This document shows, one piece after another, positions 17,496-25,690 of a stretch of 41,042 bases of DNA. Both the position numbers and the translations under genes were made by a program. Every line of letters begins with the position of its first letter. The first letter of the stretch is position 1. The DNA comes from an uncultured archaeon (GTDB lineage: Archaea; EX4484-52; LFW-46), in NCBI GenBank assembly GCA_902384675.1, contig CABMCT010000065.1, forward strand, positions 1-41,042, written 5' to 3'. Below the pieces are notes generated by a model, which saw only the letters and a program-made list of their open reading frames with translations, made no database searches and was not told the DNA's origin.

Positions 17496-17664
17496 TTCCA
17501 ACCCATAGCAACGGGTTAATGGTTGGAATGCAGGATACGGTGTATCGAACTTTGAACCCGATGCATCGTATTCAGGGTTCAAAATCCATTCGCGACGCCT
17601 TGTCAACCATCGATTGCGTCGCTCTTGGCTTTAAAACCCAATGCGAATGAGGAATGGTTTTAAA
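17496..17664 (-). repeat. Composite hairpin repeat R1, between a wHTH gene and EF-2
   Basis: Reading on the plus strand: arms TTCCAACC/GGTTGGAA (17496-17528, 17-nt loop); small stem GATAC/GTATC (17534-17546); arms TTTGAACC/GGTTCAAA (17551-17583, 17-nt loop); arms GCGACGC/GCGTCGC (17592-17622, 17-nt loop); arms TTTAAAACC/GGTTTTAAA (17630-17664, 17-nt loop). Reverse-complemented, order and spacers (GCCAAGA before GCGACGC, GAATGGATTT after) match the copies that follow tRNA genes. The last arm includes the A of the EF-2 start codon. Confidence 0.85.
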
Positions 17665-19859
17665 TGGCACGAGCAAGTTTTATTGACGACCTAAAAACGA
17701 TTATCAAGGATGCAAAGAACATCAGGAATATCGCAATCTGCGCGCACATAGACCACGGAAAGACCACGCTTTCTGACAATCTTCTGTCAGGGGCAGGCCT
17801 GATTTCAAGCGAGCTGGCAGGAAAGCAGCAGTTCATGGACTTTGACAAGCAGGAGCAGGAAAGAGGCATCACGATTTACGCTGCAAACGTTTCTATGATT
17901 CACACGGTTGACGGCAAGGACTATGCAATCAACCTCATCGACACTCCGGGCCATGTTGACTTCGGAGGAGACGTGACCCGCGCAATGAGAGCAGTAGACG
18001 GCTGCGTTGTCGTTGTCTGTGCTGTCGAGGGCGCAATGCCGCAGACAGAAACAGTGCTTCGCCAGGCATTAAAAGAGCAGGTAAAGCCGATTCTTTTCAT
18101 AAACAAGGTCGACAGGCTGATAAAAGAGCTCAAGCTTTCTCCTGAAGAAGTGCAGCAGAGGCTTGCAAAGCACATTGCTGCAGTAAACACGCTTATCAAG
18201 AAATACGCGCCTCTTGAGCGACAGGCAGACTGGATGGTTGACGTAAATTCAGGAAAAGTAGTTTTCGGTTCTGCATACCACAACTGGGCAATTTCAGTGC
18301 CGTTCATGAAAAAATCAGGCGTCACATTCAAGGATATTTTTGATGCAGTAAATGGCGGAACGGAAAAAGAGTTTGCAAAGAAAGCAAAAGCATACGAAGT
18401 TCTTCTTGACGCTGTCATACACCACCTTCCAAGCCCATACGAAGCCCAGAGATACAGGATTAAGAAAATATGGACCGGCGACCCTGAAAGCCCGGAGGGA
18501 AAATCCATGGGTAACTGCGACCCGAACGGACCTGTTGTGGGCGTTATTACAAATGTAAATGTCGACCTCCATGCAGGAAGCATATGCACCGTAAGGCTTT
18601 TCTCAGGAACAGTAAAAGAGGGGCAGGCAGTATATCTTGTCAGCCAGGAATCCGAGGAAAGGGTGCAGCAGGTAGGGGTTTATGCAGGCCCGAGAAGAAT
18701 ACAATTAGGAGAGATTTCCTGCGGAAATATAATCGCAATATCCGGATTGTCAAAGGCATTCTCCGGGGAAACAGTCTGCTCCACTGAGATAAAGACTGCA
18801 CCTTTTGAGAGCATAAAGCACATATTCGAGCCGGTTGTCACAAAGTCCATCGAGGTAAAGGATGTAAAGAACCTGCCTAAAATGATAGAACTTTTGCGCC
18901 AGCGCTCAAGGGAAGACCCGACAATCGCAATAAAGATTTCCGAAAGCACAGGAGAGACTCTTGTGTCAGCGCTCGGGGAACTGCACATAGACGCCAAAGT
19001 CGAAAGATTCTTGCGCGACCGCGGGATAGACATAATTGTCTCAAAGCCTATTGTCATCTATAAAGAAAGCATTTTCAACAGCTCAGGCGAGTACGAGGGC
19101 AAATCGCCGAACAAGCACAACAAATTCTATGTAACCGTGAGCCCGATGCCTGAAAGCGTAAGGGATGCGATGAACGCAGGGCTCATCGAGGAAGGAAAAG
19201 TCCGAAAGCAGGACGTCAAATCAACTGTCGAGGAGCTTGTTGCTGCGGGAATGGACCGTGACGAAGCGAAAAAGGTCATTGACCTTTACAAGGGAAACAT
19301 TCTTCTGAACGACACAAAGGGTATTGTGCAGCTTAACGAAGTAATCGAGCTCGTTGTGCAGTCGTTCCACGAAATCTGCGACCAGGGACCGCTGGCAGGA
19401 GAGCCGGTAATGGGATTGATAATACACCTCACAGATGCAAAACTTCACGAGGACGCAATTCACCGAGGTCCTGCACAGGTGCTTCCTGCGGTCAAAGGCG
19501 CGATAAAGAACGCAATGGTTGATGCAAAGGCAGCACTTCTTGAACCAAAGCAAATTCTTCGTGTAGACTCACCCATAGAGAGAATCGGGGATGTAATGAA
19601 AGAAATCCAGAACAGGAGAGGCCAGATTCTTGAAATGGTCGAGGAGTCAGGCATGACTGTTGTCAAATGCAAGCTTCCTGTGGCAGAGATGTTCGGGTTT
19701 GAAAGCTCGCTAAAATCCGCAACAGGAGGACGAGGATTCCAGTCCCTGATTGACATAACCTACGAGAAATTGCCAAACGAATTCCAGGACAGGACGATTC
19801 TTGCAATCAGGAAGAGAAAGGGGATGAAAGAAGAGTTGCCGAGAATCGAAGTTGATTAA
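17664..19859 (+). CDS. fusA: Translation elongation factor 2
   Basis: GTPase that drives ribosome translocation. 731 residues, full length. G1 is AHIDHGKTT (27-35), then DTPGHVDFGGDV, NKVDRL, domain II, and domain IV with LHEDAIHRGPAQ, in which His600 is the expected diphthamide site. No other Met lies upstream in frame. A weak GAGG (17649-17652) 11 nt upstream is the only Shine-Dalgarno candidate; it lies in the loop of the last hairpin of repeat R1, while the 3' arm runs into the start codon. Convergent with the GNAT-like gene. Confidence 0.97.
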   Translation: MARASFIDDLKTIIKDAKNIRNIAICAHIDHGKTTLSDNLLSGAGLISSELAGKQQFMDFDKQEQERGITIYAANVSMIHTVDGKDYAINLIDTPGHVDFGGDVTRAMRAVDGCVVVVCAVEGAMPQTETVLRQALKEQVKPILFINKVDRLIKELKLSPEEVQQRLAKHIAAVNTLIKKYAPLERQADWMVDVNSGKVVFGSAYHNWAISVPFMKKSGVTFKDIFDAVNGGTEKEFAKKAKAYEVLLDAVIHHLPSPYEAQRYRIKKIWTGDPESPEGKSMGNCDPNGPVVGVITNVNVDLHAGSICTVRLFSGTVKEGQAVYLVSQESEERVQQVGVYAGPRRIQLGEISCGNIIAISGLSKAFSGETVCSTEIKTAPFESIKHIFEPVVTKSIEVKDVKNLPKMIELLRQRSREDPTIAIKISESTGETLVSALGELHIDAKVERFLRDRGIDIIVSKPIVIYKESIFNSSGEYEGKSPNKHNKFYVTVSPMPESVRDAMNAGLIEEGKVRKQDVKSTVEELVAAGMDRDEAKKVIDLYKGNILLNDTKGIVQLNEVIELVVQSFHEICDQGPLAGEPVMGLIIHLTDAKLHEDAIHRGPAQVLPAVKGAIKNAMVDAKAALLEPKQILRVDSPIERIGDVMKEIQNRRGQILEMVEESGMTVVKCKLPVAEMFGFESSLKSATGGRGFQSLIDITYEKLPNEFQDRTILAIRKRKGMKEELPRIEVD

Positions 19860-19864
19860 ATCTG

Positions 19865-20470
19865 CTAAGCCTGCGGTGCCAACAGCTTAATTAACGTTAT
19901 ATTGAAAAGCTCTAGATCATAAGAGGGTCCCTCAGCCTCGAGAGGTTTTCTTGAGACACGCCTGAACTCATGCCGTGTTGATATTGGCGGATATTTCAAT
20001 TCGGCTTTTTTAGTAATAGGCTTCACAAAGTCTATAGTTTTCCATCTGCCGCCGTCATTATATTTTCTTGTTGAAGTCGTTTTGTGAAATCCGAGCTTGT
20101 TTCCCCAGTATTCATAGTTTTTGCCGTCTACAACATCAATCCTTTTAAGACCCTTTTCTTTTGCTATTTCTTCAAGGCGCTTTAAGGCAAAGGTGCCTGA
20201 TTGCTCTTCTTCCCCGATATTCGGTGAAATGACTCCAAGAATAAGCAGGGCGTCGTCATTCAAATCGAACTGACAGCAACCCGAACCTTCAGGCAAAAGA
20301 TATGCCTTTCCATCGACTTCTCCTAAGACATACCGGTCGATCCTGACAACATCCCCACAAAAAAGAAGATCTACGAATTTCCTATATTTGCTATCCTGGC
20401 CAAAAAATGTTCCGAATTCGTACCTTTCTACCAATGGAACGTCGGTTAATCGCACCATACCCGCGTACAT
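19865..20470 (-). CDS. GNAT-like acetyltransferase (tentative)
   Basis: 201 residues. The central part, LLILGVISPNI, a charged loop, SGTFALKRLEEIAKEKGLKRIDV and YWGNKLGFHK, follows the GNAT order of strand, acetyl-CoA loop, helix, strand and the closing xxLGF motif, though the classical Q/RxxGxG/A loop is not intact (EEEQSGTFA). The C-terminal 50 residues are unassigned. Start at the ATG 20470; a second ATG is at 20458. AAATTTAAATG about 30 nt upstream may be the TATA box. It converges on EF-2 with 5 nt between stops. Substrate unknown. Confidence 0.5.
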   Translation of the reverse strand: MYAGMVRLTDVPLVERYEFGTFFGQDSKYRKFVDLLFCGDVVRIDRYVLGEVDGKAYLLPEGSGCCQFDLNDDALLILGVISPNIGEEEQSGTFALKRLEEIAKEKGLKRIDVVDGKNYEYWGNKLGFHKTTSTRKYNDGGRWKTIDFVKPITKKAELKYPPISTRHEFRRVSRKPLEAEGPSYDLELFNITLIKLLAPQA

Positions 20471-20493
20471 AGATGGTAAACCGTAGGAAACAT

Positions 20494-20877
20494 TTAAATT
20501 TTCGACTTAATCTCCGCAAGGCTGTAAGAGCGCCTGTTTCTGACAAAATCATGCACTTCAACAGAAATTCTTTTCATAAACAGCGCTGCAATTCCCCAGA
20601 GAAACGGGAGCCAGTACGGAACTCTCATTATGTTCGGAAATGCATACGTCCAGGCCCCGAATCCAATCGCGAATGATTCTGCAAGCGCTCCGGTAATGCC
20701 GCATATAAAGTAAGTAAGAATATCCTCCCTGCTTCTCCAGACCAACAGCATTAGGGCACTGACAATTGCCAGGATTCCTGCAAGAAGCGCCGGCTCGTTC
20801 CAGAGCATCGAAACAGACAACAGCGAGATTACTGCAAGAAGACAGCTATAAAGAAATGCTCTAAGCAGTCGTTTCAT
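20494..20877 (-). CDS. Small integral membrane protein
   Basis: 127 residues with about four membrane helices (about 5-25, 30-48, 53-75 and 84-102) and a basic cytoplasmic tail. The segment GAWTYAFPN..RVPYWLPFLWG recalls the GxWxY..P...xPxWLPxxWG motif of some uncharacterised bacterial and archaeal membrane families, but no function follows. Same direction as the thioredoxin-like gene and the GNAT-like gene. Confidence 0.65.
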   Translation of the reverse strand: MKRLLRAFLYSCLLAVISLLSVSMLWNEPALLAGILAIVSALMLLVWRSREDILTYFICGITGALAESFAIGFGAWTYAFPNIMRVPYWLPFLWGIAALFMKRISVEVHDFVRNRRSYSLAEIKSKI

Positions 20878-20975
20878 ATAAGCTCTATATTGTGTTACAT
20901 GAAAATATATGTTTTAAGCTCTCACTGATTCCCGGCCCTTAAATCAAGTGAGACGTTTCCAAGGGTATGTCACCC

Positions 20976-21983
20976 TCACGCCCCGCATCCTGTATGCGGT
21001 GCTTCATCCACCGGGGTCTGCTCGGTTCCGAGCTGCTCTGAGCATTCTTTTGGCGGATTGTTGAACGTCGAGCAGATTGCAGTCAGGAAACTTTCAGGCG
21101 TTCTCTGGCCGCGATAGTTCTGCGAGTTGATTATTACTGTCGGCGAGCTTCCAACGCCCATCTTGTTGCCAAGCGCTATATTTCTGGCAAGAAGACCTTC
21201 TCCTTCACTTCCTTCAGAGCATGCTTTTATGAGTTCCGCATTTATATTGTTCTTTGCCGCGCAGGACTGCCAGTCACTTCCCTTGATGTCGGAATTCCTG
21301 CAAATGACATAATCCATATAATTTGCATAAACATTCATTGCGCAGGCCTGCCTCATATCCTCCTGCACTTCGGGCTGCCCGTGAAGCGAAGAGAATGTTC
21401 CGTCATCGTTCCTGTTTGCGATAAACCTAAGCTCAAAAGAGATTTTATTCTTAAGGGCATCAAGAACCGGCTTTATCGCATTTTCTGCCTGTATGCCGTA
21501 CGGGCACTGGCTCATTACAAAAAGCTGGACTTTCGGGACATCGGTTTTATTCAGCTTAGGCGCTTCCTCCTGCTTTGCCTTTGCCTCACTTACCTGCTTT
21601 TTGGCATTTTCGACGTCAATTGCCTGTGTAAAAAGAATGGCGCCGTCTTTTGTGGCGTAAGAAACGGCAGCGGGCTTTCCGTCAACAATAACAGAAAATT
21701 TATAGAGCCCTTTCTCTTCGGTGATATTTTCGATGCTTACCTGTACAGCGCCCTGTAATAAAGTATCCTGTATAAATGCCTGCATTTTGGCGGAAACCTC
21801 GTCTTTTCCCGTATCTGATGGCGATGATTTAGATGAACCGGAAAATGCAGAAATCAGAAGAAGAATACCAAGAATCGCCGAAATTGCTGGCCAGAAATAG
21901 CTCTTCTTCTCTTTGTTTCCAGAAGTATCCTGCCCGGATTTATCCGCCTCTTCTTTCTTTACAATCTCCTTTTTGTTTTTCAT
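20976..21983 (-). CDS. Membrane-anchored DsbA/thioredoxin-fold protein with a single-Cys CPYG motif
   Basis: 335 residues. A charged N-terminus precedes one membrane helix (about 29-47), an extracytoplasmic linker domain (60-140) and a thioredoxin-fold domain from about 150: VQLFVMSQCPYG (Cys160) and the cis-Pro loop SSPTVIIN. The usual second active-site Cys of CxxC is Gly163. Further Cys residues occur in the helical insertion (QACAM, VICRN, SCAAK, KACSE) and at the end (HTGCGA). A role in extracytoplasmic thiol chemistry is likely, but a normal dithiol mechanism through CxxC is not possible. Confidence 0.78.
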   Translation of the reverse strand: MKNKKEIVKKEEADKSGQDTSGNKEKKSYFWPAISAILGILLLISAFSGSSKSSPSDTGKDEVSAKMQAFIQDTLLQGAVQVSIENITEEKGLYKFSVIVDGKPAAVSYATKDGAILFTQAIDVENAKKQVSEAKAKQEEAPKLNKTDVPKVQLFVMSQCPYGIQAENAIKPVLDALKNKISFELRFIANRNDDGTFSSLHGQPEVQEDMRQACAMNVYANYMDYVICRNSDIKGSDWQSCAAKNNINAELIKACSEGSEGEGLLARNIALGNKMGVGSSPTVIINSQNYRGQRTPESFLTAICSTFNNPPKECSEQLGTEQTPVDEAPHTGCGA

Positions 21984-22042
21984 AATTTACAACCATAACT
22001 CTATTTCTTTGGGTTGGAAAGCTTGGCACCAAAGTGCCATGA

Positions 22043-22426
22043 TCATCGACACGCAGTTTCATTAAGGCAAAGATTGCAATTCTTAAGCAGCGGTATTGCT
22101 TCCCTGTGGAGCTTGCACAGCATCCCTGATTTTCTGATATCGCGGCAGACACTGCACAAAATGCCTGATTCAAACGTGTTTTTTGCCTTTGTAAGCAGTT
22201 TTGCGGCATTCTTTATCGAGCCGAATACAGTTGCATTGCTTTCAAGAAGCTTTGCCTTTTTTCCGCGCAACTCACGCTTGTACTGCGATATTGCCGGCTG
22301 GGTCACTCCCATTTTCTGGGCAGTTTCCGCCTGATTATAATTGAAAGTTTCCATTAATTCCCTGGCAATAAGAGCCCTGACTGTAGGGAAAACTTCCTGT
22401 ACCATAACCTCGCAGAAGGGGCGCAT
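22043..22426 (-). CDS. COG2522-type HTH transcriptional regulator with Cys-rich tail
   Basis: 127 residues. The N-terminal helix-turn-helix is clear (about 28-55): NYNQAETAQKMGVTQPAISQYKRELRGKK. The C-terminal part has paired cysteines: ILCSVCRDIR, MLCKLHRE and NCNLCLNETAC, probably a metal or Fe-S site, as in the archaeal COG2522 family; the MRPFCEVMVQEVFPTVRALIA start is also typical. It could be a redox- or metal-responsive repressor. It lies next to, and divergent from, the TauE/SafE permease with a 95-nt gap, so control of that gene is plausible. Confidence 0.82.
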   Translation of the reverse strand: MRPFCEVMVQEVFPTVRALIARELMETFNYNQAETAQKMGVTQPAISQYKRELRGKKAKLLESNATVFGSIKNAAKLLTKAKNTFESGILCSVCRDIRKSGMLCKLHREAIPLLKNCNLCLNETACR

Positions 22427-22521
22427 AATGCTATATGATTATTACAAATTTATATATTGAGGCGGTATGGACGCTTAACACCTCATGATAATTATTTATT
22501 GACCTTATATCCATATTATTT

Positions 22522-23247
22522 ATGTATTATTTAGAGCTGCTTGCGCCGATTATTGTTTTGCTCAGCGATATCTCTTCAAGCACAACAGGCATAGGAATCG
22601 GAATAATTTCCACGTCTTATTTTTCCCTGATTTATCCGCCGCGCGATGCTGTTCTGCTTGGGCTGTATGTGTTCACGATTTCCAACATTTTTATACTAGT
22701 CCAGTTCAGGGAGCATATAGACAAAAAATTCGTAATTAACTTTATTCCGTTTACAATCCCCGGCATTATCCTCGGAACAATAATGCTGAAATATCTGGAG
22801 CCGCGCCTTATAAGATTAATTTTCGGCCTGATTCTGTTATCGATTATCGCCCTGGCAATAAATAAGAAACTCAAAATAAACTTTGCAGAAAGAAAAAGTT
22901 CGATGATAGCCTTTGCTTCTATTATCGGCATCACTTCGGCATTCATGAACGCTTCAAGCCCTTTTATGGTGGCGCTATTGCTTTCATCGGGCTATTCAAA
23001 GAAAGAACTGGTATCAACTGCAACTGCGTGCTATTTTATCAACAACCTGATGAAGCTGGCCGCTTTCAGTTACGTTGGCATCTTTTCCGCTGAAATTATG
23101 AAGCTTAGCCTGTACTTCATTCCCTTTATGGCCGCCGGCATCCTGACAGGAAAATTCCTGATAGAAAAAATCCATGCAGATGCGCTAAGAAAGATAATAT
23201 TCTCGCTGCTCTCTACATTCTCTTTTGGGTCGATATTTGGCTATTGA
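22522..23247 (+). CDS. TauE/SafE (TSUP) family permease
   Basis: 241 residues, about eight hydrophobic helices in two halves. The features of the sulfite exporter/anion permease family are present: an N-terminal helix pair with TGIGIGIIS, PGIILGTIMLKYL closing the first half, and the second-half TSAFMNASSPFMVALLLSSGYSKKELVSTATA. It resides in the cytoplasmic membrane and may move a small organosulfur or organic anion; substrate unknown. It is divergent from the COG2522-type regulator and 73 nt before the terpene-synthase-like gene. Confidence 0.8.
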   Translation: MYYLELLAPIIVLLSDISSSTTGIGIGIISTSYFSLIYPPRDAVLLGLYVFTISNIFILVQFREHIDKKFVINFIPFTIPGIILGTIMLKYLEPRLIRLIFGLILLSIIALAINKKLKINFAERKSSMIAFASIIGITSAFMNASSPFMVALLLSSGYSKKELVSTATACYFINNLMKLAAFSYVGIFSAEIMKLSLYFIPFMAAGILTGKFLIEKIHADALRKIIFSLLSTFSFGSIFGY

Positions 23248-23320
23248 CTGCCGCAACAGGCAATCAGGCATATATAGGCGAGACTCTCAATAATATTGTA
23301 CATCCAGAGGAAGTAGTCCG

Positions 23321-24298
23321 ATGAAAAATAATGGAAACAAATTGTGGGAAAATTCATATGAAAAGTTCCAGAACGTGTGCAGCCCGTTGAGAAACCGGAG
23401 CTTATTTGAGTGGCTAAGTAATGCATATCAGTTTCTGTACCTGTCTTCTGTGGACAAACAATATATACCGACGCTGGTCGACCTTAAGACATCGCTATGT
23501 ATTATTGACGTGGCAATAGACGATGCCTGCGATAATGCCGAAATGATTAAAAAAATGGGCGGGGAAGAATTTACTTACGGGATACTTGGGCTGGCATACA
23601 ACATCGACAAGCTGATGAACGACAGGCACCAGAGGGATTTTAAGATTAGCAACGAATACGGGGCTGAATATTATAGCGTATTGCACGATATCATGGAAAA
23701 TACCATAAGCACATTAAAAACGCTTCCAAGGTTTAACGAATTCAAGCACGAGTTTATAATGGCGATGAGGCGGGTTTGCCATTCAATGGAATTTTCATAC
23801 CTGATAAACAAAGGCGAAAGCGTCTATCCGTCATCGCACATTGTCGAGAACAGATCGGCTTCCACAATGGTAACCGTGCATTCCCTGCTTGATTTAATGG
23901 CTTCCCCTACGGTCAATAAAAAAGACATAGGGAAGATGATTCCGTTATTCCATATGGCGGATACTGTGGCTATGCTTGGGAATACACTGAATACCTGGCC
24001 AAGAGAGATACTGGAAAAAGATTACAGCAGCCCTGTCCTGGCACTGGCTCTGGAAAAAGGCCTTGTTGGATTTGACGAATTCTACAATAGCAAGCCGGAG
24101 GAAATAGAAAAAAAACTGTCTCCTCTTTCGGACATTATCGAGGAGCTGATAGATGCTAAATTAAACGAAATGAGAAGCCATATAAGCAACAATAACATAC
24201 AGTCCTTTGATGCAATAAAGTATGTGGAAAATTACCTGAAGATTAAGGAAGCATTCAAGAACCGCGAAAGATATTGGGAAAAACCCTGCATAGCTTAA
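23321..24298 (+). CDS. Class I terpene synthase-like protein
   Basis: 325 residues, all-helical. Two metal-binding motifs of class I terpene cyclases are visible: the aspartate-rich DDACD (67-71) at the end of a helix and an NSE-like N-x3-T-x3-E (Asn221, Thr225, Glu229). Arg178, 43 residues before the NSE motif, sits where the diphosphate-sensing Arg is found. These would bind Mg2+ and the diphosphate of a prenyl substrate to make a cyclic terpene or terpenol. The product cannot be predicted. The stop overlaps, tail to tail in TTAA, that of the V4R gene. A prenyl substrate could come from the mevalonate genes near 36-39 kb. Confidence 0.68.
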   Translation: MKNNGNKLWENSYEKFQNVCSPLRNRSLFEWLSNAYQFLYLSSVDKQYIPTLVDLKTSLCIIDVAIDDACDNAEMIKKMGGEEFTYGILGLAYNIDKLMNDRHQRDFKISNEYGAEYYSVLHDIMENTISTLKTLPRFNEFKHEFIMAMRRVCHSMEFSYLINKGESVYPSSHIVENRSASTMVTVHSLLDLMASPTVNKKDIGKMIPLFHMADTVAMLGNTLNTWPREILEKDYSSPVLALALEKGLVGFDEFYNSKPEEIEKKLSPLSDIIEELIDAKLNEMRSHISNNNIQSFDAIKYVENYLKIKEAFKNRERYWEKPCIA

Positions 24299-24849
24299 TG
24301 CAGCTGCTGTTTTACTTCCTTGTCTTTAAAATCGAATTTATTTCTTGGCTTGGTTATAAATTCGCAGTATGCATCGCCCTTGGATAAACATTTGACTTCT
24401 ATACCATCGATATCCTTGCCAAAGAATACGCATGAAGCTCCTGCGAACCAGCCCCTTTGTATATGGCACACCGCGTGCCCTACCTTACCGGAATGCTGCG
24501 CTATTATGCTGTCATACACCCTGTAGACCATAATGGAGTCCTTGGCATTCCACTCTACAACTTTCATTTTTCCAAGCCCCGCAAGAGTAAAAACCTTCTC
24601 TCCCCATTCCGCCTGCTCTTCGATGGTATTCATTTTGTAAGCCTTAAACAGGCCTTTAATCCAGCTTTTTCCCAATTCCTTTGCCGCCGAATAAAGCTCG
24701 ATGGTCTTGCCTGATTCTTCAATTATTTTCTGCATGGAAAAGAGGTTTTCAAACGGGAATATAACTACATTCTGGCCAAGCAGCTTTATGCTCCCTTCTT
24801 CGAATTCGAGCTGCTTATGCAACATTAGTTTTGATACAACTTCAAACAT
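24295..24849 (-). CDS. V4R (4-vinyl reductase) domain protein
   Basis: 184 residues from the ATG 24849. The C-terminal two thirds show the V4R ligand-binding domain: IIAQHSGKVGHAVCHIQRGWFAG, then EVKCLSKGDAYCEFIT, the GD.xCEF ending typical of the domain shared by BchJ, XylR-type sensors and many archaeal proteins. It probably senses a small hydrophobic or metal-bound ligand. The gene starts 13 nt after the KaiC-like gene, so the pair forms one operon and presumably acts together. Confidence 0.8.
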   Translation of the reverse strand: MFEVVSKLMLHKQLEFEEGSIKLLGQNVVIFPFENLFSMQKIIEESGKTIELYSAAKELGKSWIKGLFKAYKMNTIEEQAEWGEKVFTLAGLGKMKVVEWNAKDSIMVYRVYDSIIAQHSGKVGHAVCHIQRGWFAGASCVFFGKDIDGIEVKCLSKGDAYCEFITKPRNKFDFKDKEVKQQLH

Positions 24850-24862
24850 AAAAGAAATCAAC

Positions 24863-25585
24863 TTATGCCTTAAATTTTTCCAACTCGCTTACAACAATGC
24901 CGTTGTCCGTTATTTCCATAGGATAAACTGCCTTTGCATGATTTGTCCTTCGCATTTTCCTTACCTGTACACTGCCGAATCCCTGGCTGCCTATGCCCAT
25001 GAAATAAAGGACAATAACACCATCTGTCACAAACTCCTCAATGCCATATCTTGAAAGCAGCTTGCTGTCCTCCGTGATTTCAGAAGAAATCATGGCTGTG
25101 CAGTTTGTCGCCTTTATTGTCGAAACAAGTGAATAAAGCCCTTTTCGTATCTTGTAATCATCCTTGATATACATGCCAAAAAGGGATGTCGAATCAATGA
25201 CAACGCGCTTGTAATTATTGGTTATTATCAAATCCTTCAGGCGAAGGTTCACATCAGTAAGCTCGAAGGGGTCATACATCTCTATCCTTAATTGGCCGTT
25301 TTTTTCGTATTTCAAAAAATCCCAGCCGAACTGCAATGCATCCGCCTTTATGTCCTCAGCGCTTTCCTCAAGGGTTATGAAGATGCATTTCTCCCCGTTT
25401 TTAAGGCCTTCATTAAGAAACTGGAGCATCAGCGTTGTTTTTCCTGTCCCTGTCCCGCCGGTAACCAATACGCAGGAGCCTTTCAGAAATCCTCCCTGGA
25501 TTATTTTATCGAGTCCAGAAACGCCTGTAGATACGCGGGAATTATCTGGTAAAGGCGATTTTAATTTCGGGACATGTTTAAACAT
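24863..25585 (-). CDS. KaiC-like RecA-family ATPase
   Basis: 240 residues, a single KaiC domain. VSTGVSGLDKIIQGGFLKGS leads into Walker A GGTGTGKTT (43-51); TLEESAEDI and a Walker B-like KRVVIDSTSLFG follow, with the C-terminal FGSVQVRKMRRTNHAK strand typical of the family. Archaeal single-domain KaiC proteins are thought to be signalling ATPases. It is first in an operon with the V4R protein, and an ATPase with a ligand sensor suggests a small regulatory unit. A TATA-like AATTTATATATAC lies about 25 nt upstream on the minus strand. Confidence 0.88.
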   Translation of the reverse strand: MFKHVPKLKSPLPDNSRVSTGVSGLDKIIQGGFLKGSCVLVTGGTGTGKTTLMLQFLNEGLKNGEKCIFITLEESAEDIKADALQFGWDFLKYEKNGQLRIEMYDPFELTDVNLRLKDLIITNNYKRVVIDSTSLFGMYIKDDYKIRKGLYSLVSTIKATNCTAMISSEITEDSKLLSRYGIEEFVTDGVIVLYFMGIGSQGFGSVQVRKMRRTNHAKAVYPMEITDNGIVVSELEKFKA

Positions 25586-25690
25586 CTATAATATTTGTCA
25601 AAAGGAGTATATATAAATTACTTAAATCGGGGCTTTGCAAAAACTTGATTTGCTGATTTTAATATGGGCGGCTATTTGTACATCCAATCA

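Noticed and set aside
17921-18589. 222-codon minus-strand frame
   Set aside because: It is the antisense shadow of EF-2.
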